DNA of 64,000 bases from contig NC_092568.1 in the NCBI RefSeq assembly GCF_037975245.1, forward strand, positions 37,908,501 to 37,972,500, written 5' to 3'. The notes below the pieces were generated by a model that saw only the letters and a list, made by a program, of their open reading frames with translations, was not told where the DNA came from and did no database searches. The stretch comes from Apostichopus japonicus. Its lineage: Eukaryota; Echinodermata; Holothuroidea; Aspidochirotida; Stichopodidae. Numbering within the stretch: the stretch's first letter is position 1; every line of letters begins with the position of its first letter. Shown here one piece after another: positions 13,796 to 25,700 of the stretch. The position numbers and the translations under genes were made by a program.

Positions 13796-16700
13796 ATGTA
13801 TATGTATATGATTGCAGCGGTGAATAGAACTCAATGTGTGCGTTAAACTGAGTTGCAATGCGATGGAATAGCTTGTGGATACATATATATGTATATAGTA
13901 CAAATATATAATTAAATTTACAAGCAACCCACTAACAAAACAAAATTCATGAAAATATAGATGAAAATTTTATACTTTGATTGATTTTGACTGTTTTGTG
14001 ATAACATCATGTCTAGAACTTCAGATAATATAACATAATTGGGGACAATTCAATAGCTAATTAGATTGCAAAACAAAGGATTAAGTATTCTGCTGTTTCA
14101 ACTTGGGGGGGGGAGGGGATGGTTTATTTGGAAAGAGTGGGGGGAGGGATGGTCCCAGGAAGGTGTTTTTAGATTTCCTATTTTTCTTAAATTGAAAACG
14201 TTGCATGTACTGGGTAGTATCAAGGGATGTAGTGTCAAGCTTGTAATCTTTCTTTGGCCGTGCACATGGGTGATTATGTAAAGGTGTCTGTGGGCAATCT
14301 TGAAAATGGGATTGGTTAGTATGCATTGGTGATCTATGTCACTATTATTTAAAAAAGGAATACTTAAGTCAGACTTGGGTTCATTTACTTTGGGATAGCT
14401 GTTTGCACAGACTCATGGTAAAAATAACATATAAATAAATATATATTCAGTCACTACAATAAACAAAATGCCCCTTCCCCCTCCAAAAAATTAAACAATT
14501 GGACAGGCATTTGTGGTTTGGTTCAATAATTGGTTTAAGAAAGCATCTTGAAACATTGCACCAAAGAGACCCTGTAAGACTCAAATATATCAATAATCTG
14601 AATATTCAATTGAAGAAATAACTTGCAGAAAAAAACTCTGCCAGTAACTGTGGACATTCACTTTGCATTAGTTTACATTACAATGTGACATGTTTGTTAT
14701 TAACTGACTACACATTAAACTCACAAGTGTTTGTACCTAAGTGGTACTTTTTTTCAAAGCCTTTCCCATCTTCTTCACCCACAACCTTTGCTACTGTAGC
14801 TGTGACTTCAGTAAGCAATATCTATCTATCCCCTAAGATTTTTTAGTGCGATGACAAATTGTGAACATCAGGCTAGACATCTGGATTATCGAAATGATTT
14901 CAGTCACGAATCTGGAAGAAATGTATGGCTTTGAAAAACGTGAAAAGAGTTGTCTTGTATTTGTCTTCAGTTGCCTGATGGCCTTTGACTTCTGATGTGT
15001 TTGGCATTGCAGTTTACCTAACACATGCAAAGGAGATGCACACTAGTCTGATATGCCACGGTTTCATGTTTTGTGTCTGTCATTTCAAGATTCAAGATTC
15101 TCTCGTATATATTGAACAGACACATCGATTTTTTTCATGATGTTAACACTACAACCATTTGCCTTTTGGCAAGTTTTTCTTTTGAAGCACACATATTTTT
15201 TTAGGTCGAATTCCTCTTGTCTTCTTTGCTAAAGAAGATGTTTTCCTTTGCCTCACCCCTTCATCTACCCCTACTACCTACACCCCCTCACCCTCTCCAA
15301 CCCAACCCAATCATATGATTTTTATTAGATAAGTAGTTTAAACATCCATGCCCCCCAGCAGAGTAGGTTAACATCAATAATTGTTTCTACAAACCTTTAA
15401 ATTGACATCTTTTGTTTTGCTCTCCTATGAAAGTGACTCAAATTGTTGTTGCATAATTTGTTTACTTTTTTCGTTTTGTTTAGGAATTTTTGAAAGAATA
15501 GTACGCAATGCATGATTGGCTCTCATATATCCTGTCAATAGCCAGCAGTTGTAGTTCAAAATTTGTTTTGTTTATTTAAAATTTGTTTGTTTGTGTTTTA
15601 TTATGGTTGTATTTATCCCTTTTTTTTACTTGCACTCTGGTTCCTCTTAAACAACATAGCAAAGCATTCCCTTTTTTGGTTTTTGCATTTATGCTTGTTT
15701 AAGGACATTTAAAAATTTCTTTTGAAATCCAGTTAAACGACAAAGAGAATGACGGACAATTCGAACTTTTCCTCTACATGTTTTTTTTAAGTGAAAAATT
15801 GTTATAAGATAAGTATATTATATAAATGAGACTTATATAATAATTGTATTAATGCTGTATTAATCAGGCAGGGTTTATAATTGATATTATTGCCGCTGGT
15901 CAGTGTTTGCAAATGTTGAGGATTGGCTCAAAGACCTCTAAAATGGAGAGGATATCTGGCCGAGGCTCTCTGAAAAAGTTATTTTTGGGGCTCCTATCCG
16001 TCCCCTCAGTTGCATCAATCTGTCAGTCTGGGTACAATGGTCAACCTATTACCAGCTTACACCCTCCCATGGAAAGAGATGCTAATTTCTGCTTTCGGAG
16101 TGAACCATTGAAAACCGCCCAAAATCCTCGGACTGTTTCTGAAAGAAAGTTTGCTTTTAACAAACATGTTATGTTGTAGGGAAATAATAAATGCACATTG
16201 TGATGATGAGTAATAAATTCATTAGGGTATGTGGAAATATTGCAGATTATATATCACTGATAATTGGGAAGCACTTGGGCATGCTAGTTCTATATGCAAA
16301 CAACAAATGCAGGAGGTTTGGAATCAAGGTGTAAGGTGGTGGAGGGAGTTGATGCTAGAACCATCACAGTACTATGGCCTCTGCTGCAATGTTTGTGATG
16401 ACATAGTCTTGTCAGGAACCTGTGTTATTGGTAGAGAGATGGGCTTTCTTGTTAATGCCTTTGTACATAAATTAGACAGGTTTTAAATCAAATGATTTAC
16501 ATAATGAAGACAGATCAGTCAGACAGTTACAAACATTAATGCAAATGTGAGCGACGTACTATATAGTTGGGATATTTGACATTTTGTTTACTTTACATGT
16601 CAACAGGTAAGGTAGTCATCCCTTCCACAAACCCCCTTTCCCATCCTATTTCCACATTTCCTATTATGTTTTCTGTTCTTTTAAACAGTTCATAGTTGCT

Positions 16701-19700
16701 TTATATCTTTACCTTGTTAGTTGGTAGTGTTTTTTCTCTGCGGTATTTTACCAGTGCAGCGTAGTTGGTCATCTTGTTCCCCACTTTTCTCTCCATTGTT
16801 AACAGGAGGAGGCCATGACAGCTCTACACGACATGGAGGAGAAACAGGAGAGGCAGAGGAAAGAACTGACTTCCACGAAGCAAGACAATGAGACACTTCA
16901 AGCTCAACTCCTGGAACTCAGAGCTATGGTAGGTTTTTATCTATATCTTAAAATGCTATCATCACCTTGTAAAGGATTGGCAAGTACTATCTGTGATGGG
17001 TTGCATTCGAAAGTGTTCTAATGCATTTAATATAGGCAGGCTTGATTCTTAGAGTAACAGCTGTAGTATGTTAAGTATTTTACTGTCATCTCTTGAACTT
17101 GTTCGAATCCAAAATACTTGCAGAGGTTGGTTCCAGAGGGGAACTGTGTCAAGAACTATCTATGAACTGTGAATCCTTAAATTCTGGTTGATGCCAGCCA
17201 GTCCCACAGAGATATGATGAATGGTTCATTGTCAAAGGTGGAACGGTATGAAAACATGAAAACCTATGAATCCATAAGACTTGCTCTTCAAAGTTGGGTA
17301 AAGAGGTAGGTTCCAGAGGGGAACTGTGTCAAGAACTATCTATTAACTGTGAATCCATAAATTCTGGTTGATGCCAGTCCCACAGAGAGGTGATGAATGG
17401 TTCCATGTCAAAGGTGAAACAGTATGAAAACATGAAAACCTATGAATCCATAAGACTTGCTCTTCTAATTGTTGGGTTAAGAGGTAGGTCCCAGAGGGGA
17501 ACTGTGTCAAGAACTATCTATTAACTGTGAATCCTTAAATTCTGGTTGATGCCAGTCCCACAGAGAGGTGATGAATGGTTCCGTGTCAAAGGTGAAACAA
17601 TATGAAATCATGAAAACCAATATATCCATAAAACTTGCGCTTCTAATAGTTTGGTAAAGAGGTTTGATGGCCAACAGGTGCAAAGTACCTTTCGAAAAGT
17701 TACATTCGTAGCCTGTGGTACAAATGGATATGCATGCGTAGAGTATTACCTGCAAGCACTTAATTACGCAAATGTAGTAATTTTTGGATGATCATTACTT
17801 CATGCAAATTAGTTTATGCAAAGTAATGAATTTTAGAGGAGTATAATGTTAAATTAGATGTCTTATTAGCTTTTGAAATTGGTCCTGCATTCCAAAGAAA
17901 TCTTTTTGAGTAAACTTTAACATTTTTGCTTTAAACTGACTTCCAATTTTCTTTTCCCTATCAGATTGCTAGTGGCAAAATTGACACAAGTTTATCAGAT
18001 GATGACAAGCTCAAAACAGGAAACTTACCAACCTCTCCAGTTGGTGGTCCTCCACCGCCACCCACTGGTGGGCCAATACCTCCACCTCCACCTCCGCCCA
18101 TGATAGGAGGAGGCCCTCCACCACCTCCTCCTCCAGGAATGGGTGGGCCACCACCACCTCCAAGTGAGTTGGTTCAAATGTTTATGGTAGCCAGAATACA
18201 TCTGAGAGGAATTAGTACTGTCCATCTTATTCAGTTCTTACATAGATGAATGTAATTTCTATCAGAGAATGTAAATCTGAATGAAACATCTCTAACAATG
18301 CATAAAGGGAACAGGGACTAATGGTCTTTATTAAGTTTTGTGAAGCAGTATTGAAGATTCTTAAGTTTCTCTCTTATAATTACCATATGGTATCTTGTGT
18401 ACAAAACTGATATGCATATTTGCACTTCTGTAGCAATTTGATCATTTTGCATAAGACTTTCGCAATGCTATACAGGATTAATTATTCTGTGAGGAATGGA
18501 ATTGCTTGAAGTTATTATAATTATTTGCAAATTTATCAAACTTAAATATACCTCTAAATTATCCTTTTACAACTTCTTAAATATATAACTTATGACATGT
18601 ATAATTACATATATCACATATATTACATATAATTACATATATTATTACATATATAACTTATAACATAGCATACAGATGGTTAAAATGATTGCTTTGTCTT
18701 CCTTCTTTTCTAGTGCCTGGAATGGTAGGTGTAGCAAAGAAGAGGAAACCTCTGCCCAAGCCATCCAATCCTCTCAAGTCTTTCAACTGGTCCAAACTCC
18801 CCGATAAAGATCTTCCGGGCACTGTATGGTTGGACATTGATGAAACAAAGGTACAAAATACTCAACTTTTAAAACTAATGTTTCCGATTCAGTGACATCT
18901 CTTCGTAATATACTTTACCCAAAATCACCGGTATTTCTTTTTTATCCAATTTGGGTCTGCTAATGGACAAAATCATTTTCTGTTTCTGTGCAGACGATTA
19001 AACTCCTAGACTTTGGCGACTTTGACAAAAACTTCTCAGCCTACCAGAAGACGAGAACGGACGAAAGCGACGACGGATACGGAAGTTTCAAGCAGCAAAA
19101 ACCGAAAGAACTCTCAGTCATTGACGGCAGGAGGGCACAGAACTGTAACATTCTGCTCTCAAAGATGAAAGTTACAAATGATGAGATAACAAAGGCAGTG
19201 ATGACAATGGACACAGCTGAAAGTATTCCAAAAGATATGTTAGAACAGGTCAGTCTCTCTACAACTATAATCAATGATACTACTATCTCAACTATATATT
19301 GGATGTATTGATCCTGCATGTTTACCCATCATGCACCTGTACAAATGTAACCAGCTCAGCTGATAGTATTCCAAAAGATATGTTAGAACAGGTCAGTCTC
19401 TCTACAACTATAATCAATGATACTAGTATCTCAACTGTATATTGGATGTATTGATCCTGCATGTTTACCCATCATGTCCCTGTACAAATGTAACCAGCTC
19501 AGCTGAGAGTATTCCAAAAGACATGTTAGAACAGATCAGTCTCTCTACAACTATAATCAATGATACTACTATCTCAACTATATATTGGATGTATTGATCC
19601 TGCATGTTTACCCATCATGCACCTGTACAAATGTAACCAGCTCAGCTGATAGTATTCCAAAAGATATGTTAGAACAGGTCAGTCTCTCTACAACTATAAT

Positions 19701-22700
19701 CAATGATACTGGTATCTCAACTTTATATTGGATATATTGATCCTGCATGTTTACCCATCACGCACCTGTACAAATGTAACCAGCTCAGCTGAAAGTATTC
19801 CAAAAGACATGTTAGAACAGGTCAGTCTCTCTACAACTATAAGCAATGATACTGGTATCTCAACTATATATTGGATATATTGATCCTGCATGTTTACCCA
19901 TCACGCACCTGTACAAATGTAACCAGCTCAGCTGAAAGTATTCCAAAAGACATGTTAGAACAGGTCAGTCTCTCTACAACTATAAGCAATGATACTGGTA
20001 TCTCATCTATATATTTGATTTATTGATCCTGCGTGTTTACCCATCATGCACCTGTGCACATGCAAGCAGCTCAGCTGAAAGTATTCCAAAGACGTGTTAG
20101 AACAGGTCAGTCTCTCTACAAATATAAGCAATGATACTGGTATCTCAACTATATATTGGATGTATTGATTCTGCATGTTTACCCATCATGCACCTGTGCA
20201 TGTTTAACCAGCTCAGCTAAAATGAGTGAGCAGTATTTGTAGGACTTTTGTAGGACTAATGTTTGAATGTATCTGTTCTTAACAGATCTTGAAGTATGTG
20301 CCCACTCCCGAAGAGGTCAGTCTTTTGAGTGAGCACGCAGCAGAGAAGGATAACATGGCCGCAGCTGATAGGTTTATGTTTGACCTAAGCAGGTGAGTTT
20401 GTGAACTGGACTCTTTGACTATTGATCGTTAATTTTCCAAATGAAGCGTGTTAATAGTGTAGTTGAATGAGTGTCGAAACAGCTTTTGAGAAATTAATTT
20501 GACTTTTGTTTGAAACTTATCTTTCCAAAACAGTCAATAAATAGGCTGTCATTATCGAAGAAGAAAAAGTGAAACTAATTTTCATCAATGAAGCAGGTGA
20601 AATAAAACTTGATCATCAATGAAAAGGAGATTCCATGAAGGGTGCTCATGATTAGTAACATATAAAGAGGTGTTGTTGAATATGTATCAGTGAACTAAAG
20701 AATCAGTGTTACTTGTTCAGTATTTTAGTTGATATTATTCTTTCAATAAGCGGTGCCTTTTCGTTACTGAATTCATATTGTTACCATTTTCATTTGTACT
20801 TTTATTGCAGAATCGTGCACTTCAAACAAAGATTAAACTGTCTCTATTTCAAAAAGAAATTCCAGGAAAGAATGTCAGAATGCAAACCTAAAGTAGAGGG
20901 TAAGTGTCCTTGGTTTTGACAAACTGGAACGTTTACTGTGCCAGCAAATTTCCATTTCTTTGAGCATGCTCTTAAGCCACCACTCCTTGAGTACTTGGGC
21001 CACTTCTTAAGCCACTCCTGTACACAAACATCATTATATATGGAGGAACAAAAAAAAATACACATTTTACTTTAAGTGTATCTTTGTGACTATTTGAAAT
21101 TTGGATGCAAGTTTTAGAAATGAGAACATTTTAGAGAACACAGGTTTTGCTTTGAATCAAGACATTTAACGGTTTTGTTCTGCCTTTCACGCCCTCAGCT
21201 GTAATGAAGGCATGCAGAGAAATTCAAACAAGTAAGAAGCTAAAGAAACTTCTGGAGATCATTCTAGTCTTAGGAAACTACATGAACAGAGGAGCAAGAG
21301 GGAATGCAGCTGGCTTCAGGATTAGCAGTCTGAACAAGATAGTTGATACAAAGTCCAGTCTTAGTAGGAATGTTACCATGCTGCATTACTTACTGGAAAT
21401 GACAGAGAAGAAGGTACGTGTGGGTTCCCTCTCACCCTACCCTCCCCTCCACCTTCCCTCTCACCCCACCCTTCAGGGTTAGCAGTCTGAACAAGATAGG
21501 TGATACAAAGTCCAGTATTAGTAGGAATGTTACCTTGCTGCATTACTTACTGGAAATGACAGAGAAGAGGTACATGTGGGTTACCTCTCACCTAAGCAAT
21601 GCCACATGGGAATGTTTCCTTTCCATCCTTTTACCAGCCAAAGTGCAGCTTAGATAATTTGTAAAGTTTGGTTTTCTCTTTTCAGTTTCCAGATGTTTTT
21701 AAATTAGATGAAGAATTAGCAACCATACCAGCAGCAGCCAGAGTCAAGTAAGTAGCACACTGAGTGGGTACATGCCCCTAGAGTAAGTAGCACACTATAT
21801 GGGTAAATGCCCATAGAGAAAGTAGCACATTGTATGGGTACATACCCATAGAGTAAGTAGCACATGGGTACATACCCATAGAGTAAGTAGCACATCATAT
21901 AGGTACATACCCATAGAGTAAGTAGCACACTATATGGGTACATGCCCATAGAGTAAATAGCACATTGTATGGGTACATACCCATAGAGTAAGTAGCACAT
22001 CATATAGGTACATACCCATAGAGTAAGTAGCACACTATATGGGTACATGCCCATAGAGTAAATAGCACATTGTATGGGTACATGCCCATATAGTAAGAAG
22101 CACACTATATGGGTACATGCCCATAGAGTAAATAGCACATTGTATGGGTACATACCCATAGAGTAAGTAGCACATCATATAGGTACATACCCATAGAGTA
22201 AGTAGCACACTATATGGGTACATGCCCATAGAGTAAATAGCACATTGTATGGGTACATACCCATAGAGTAAGTAGCACATCATATAGGTACATACCCATA
22301 GAGTAAGTAGCACACTATACGGGTACATGCCCATAGAGTAAATAGCACATTGTATGGGTACATACCCATAGAGTAAGTAGCACATCATATAAGTACATAC
22401 CCATAGAGTATTAGTAGCACACTCTATGGGTGGATTCCCATAGAGTGAGTAGCTCACTGAATGTGTACATTACCGTTGAGTATATAGCACACTATATGGG
22501 TACATATCCGCCGAGAAAGTAGCACATTGTATGGGTACACACTGGTCGAGTAAATATCACACTGAATGGATAGAACACCATGAAGTGTAGAGGTGGCAAG
22601 GGATAGTGAATCATTCTAAAGAAGCTTGGCAGCAAAGTGAGCATGTTACCTGGCAATCACAATTATAGACTTGACATTGTACAAACTTCGCATTAATATT

Positions 22701-25700
22701 TTCTTATGACTGTTGAAATTGTCTATTTCTATGAATCTTTCTTGCAGTCTTGGGGAACTTGAAAAGGACATGGCCGTCTTGCGAAATGGTCTCACTGAAC
22801 TTGAAAATGTAAGTGTAAAATAGGAAAAGGGCCTTTTACTGCAGAGTAGCATAAGTAGCATAAGAGATGACTAAATTACATCACAGAGGACCGAGTCACT
22901 TTAGTGAGAACATGAATACTCTGTACAGGAGCATAATATGTTTATAATCACATTACATTCCAAACTCTGAAGTCCATCTTGTGTTTGAAATAGAATTGAT
23001 CAGAAACCAATAATTATATAGCATGACTTGATTGAGATTGATCATAACAGATTGCACCAGTTGAGACAATGTTTTCTATATTGTATTTTCCATGTCCAGC
23101 TTCAAAGCACTCACACTGACAGTATAAGCAGTATGAATATTTATGTTTCTGTCATACTGTTCATACTGTCAGTGTTGGTGCTTTGAAGCATGATGCAAGA
23201 GGACAGTATGGAGTGGGTTATTAGCATTGGAAAATTGTCCCAACTAGTTGTAGGTTGATAGTTGATCTCAAAATTTCCAAGAACTGTAATTGCTACATAT
23301 TTTGACCTTGACAACGTTTGAATGATGAAGTTCGACGTGTGTGTATTCATTTCCTATTATGTTAGCTTTACACTATTGATTAAGACAGTGTAACACCTGT
23401 ATTCATTTCCTATTATGTTAGCTTTACACTATTGATTAAGACAGTGTAACACCTGTATTCATTTCCTATTATGTTAGCTTTACACTATTAATTAAGACTG
23501 TGTAACACCTGTATTAATTTCCTATTATGTTAGCTTTACACTATTGATTAAGACAGTGTAACACCTGTATTCATTTCCTATTATGTTAGCTTTACACTAT
23601 TGATTAAGACAGTGTAACACCTGTATTCATTTCCTATTATGTTAGCTTTACACTATTGATTAAGACAGTGTTACAACTGATATGGAATTTTCAACTACCC
23701 ATGTGTGGAGACATATATTTTTGTGAATAAAGCTGTAAGAAACGTTTTCATTCCAAAACTTATTTTGAACGGTTGGTGATGGTGATCTGCAAGAGTTATT
23801 TTCCTGAAGAGAAGTTTGCAAAGTTGACAAGAGGTTTAAATGCCTGCTCTCTCTCTATTTCCAAATAGGAACTGACTTTCCAGAAGAGCCGTCCAACTCA
23901 AGACAGAGGGGACAAATTTATTTCTGTGATGGGTGATTTCAAGACAGTTTCCTCAATCAGCTTCAACAAACTCAATGACTTACTATCAGATGCCACAGAA
24001 AGGGTGAGTTATTTGTGTCATTGTGGAACATTAATGTTCGTGAAAAGTCATCCCCTATCCCACCCCCCCCCCACATGAATTCAAATTTTCAATCTTTAAG
24101 ACATATGCCAAATCTCAATCTTCAAAAAGGCTCCAATTTAAAACGAAAATCAAAATTTGTCTGCAAGTCTTGTTATAGAATCTAAGGTTGAATCAAAGTA
24201 TTTGGTATGTGAAGGCTTCCTCAAGAAATTTGCAGCATCCTCACTCACCCTGTTATATGATTGAACCAGTGATAGTAAAGTTAATCAGTTGCTGAAGTTA
24301 GAAGTTTCCTGCCTGATGAAGTTGAAGAACGTCCAACCAATACAAACTGTATCCAGAAACACACTTATTACCTTTATTATCTTTTCTAAGCTATGCTTGG
24401 TTGGAAAACCTTGTTGGGCCTTCTTCACAGCAGTTGTTCAGTTCATGTATATCTTTATTGGTCATGTAGAGAAAAGTCTGTATGTAGGGAGCTGGGAATG
24501 ATTGGACAGCTTAAAATAAGCGTGAGATAAAGGTCTTACTTGAAATGAAAGGGGTTAATAAACTTTCTTAGATTTTGATTTGATTGTAGTGTTAATGATT
24601 AAGTAGGCAGGTGTTAAGGAATGGTGGCATTAAGTCACGTGGCTACTGTCAAAGAGAATTACCAACATGATAGTTTCAAGGTTTGATTAAAATATCAACT
24701 TGCCAAGTTTTTCATGTTGATTGAAGACCTCAAGAGTCATTGAGCAAAGTTTAGGAAATCTTTTTATTTTTAATTTTGTTAATATTAGGAAATTAAGATA
24801 ATTATGATAATTGGGATTAATAGGTAAGATAGGACATTAATAAGAATAGGGGATTGTGTCAAAGACCTTTACTGTAGGTGAAGTTTAGCTTGCTCTGCAT
24901 AGGTTTATTGTAATTTTGGTCAGGTATTATTTTTCAATTCAAGTAAATTTTTTTTTATCTTGCAGTATCAAAAAGTATGCAAACTATATGGGGAAGATCC
25001 TACCAAGGTAACTCTGGAAGAGTTCTTCCAAATCTTTGACCAGTTCATGCAGTCATTTGGAGATGCTAAAGTTGATAATATTAACTTCAGGAAGAAGAAG
25101 GAGGAGGAGGAGAAGAGAGCAAGATTAGAGGCTGAGGTAAGCAAAGAGGGCAACACACTGGTCACAAGGGTGGGGAGAGGGGGAAGGGGGCAGGGAGGAA
25201 GAGGAGGAACTAGGGATGAAATTGTTTGGGATTAGGATTAGTGATATTCTGAAATTATAATCATCAGTATAACTCAAGGTGATGAATGGGGGGGGGGGGG
25301 CTTTGGTGTAAAGGAGCAGTCTCGTGGTTGTATGCTAGAAAAATAATCGTAGGGACATGTCTCAGTAATTTCAATGGTTTTAGTCAGGTCACTTCATGGT
25401 GGAAAAGTTAGGCAAAGAATGAAATTATTACAAGAAATGTTTCCCGAAAGGGGCATCTACTGGTGTTGTGTTCAAGAGATTTTGTGATGCAGTTGACATT
25501 CCAAAAACTCAGTAGTGGTTGCGATCACTGTAATCCCCACACACAGCAATTTATGTTTTGTTGGGAACTGGTTACATCAAAGGCCTTGATTTTCCTGTTT
25601 TTATCACCATATATAAAGCATTATTGTTCATGGAAAACTAGCATAAAAGTATAGTCTTTTTGTCAGAAAAAACAGGAAGTGCTATCTTTCGCTTTTACTA

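Larger units (their letters stand above)
10377..16805 (+). other. Large DAAM intron (6.4 kb), repeat-bearing
   Basis: The largest intron visible in the gene. Besides the minisatellites listed separately (10731-10814, 12366-12600) and a TA microsatellite near 13719-13800, I see AT-rich non-coding DNA. An open frame at 15907-16179 matches no family I recognise and lacks supporting splice logic. Confidence 0.7.

Noticed and set aside
15907..16179. 90-residue open frame in the large DAAM intron
   Set aside because: No known domain, no supporting splice sites, and it lies wholly inside an intron; most likely chance.
21716..22457. Two long minus-strand open frames with a 36-residue-like repeating peptide
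   Set aside because: They exist only because the 36-bp satellite period is a multiple of three; the DNA is the intron after DAAM exon p and there is no family match or splice support.
23341..23674. CRISPR-like regular repeats (also at 33915-34664 and 25970-27215)
   Set aside because: The units are contiguous tandem copies without unique spacers, in animal DNA with spliced genes.
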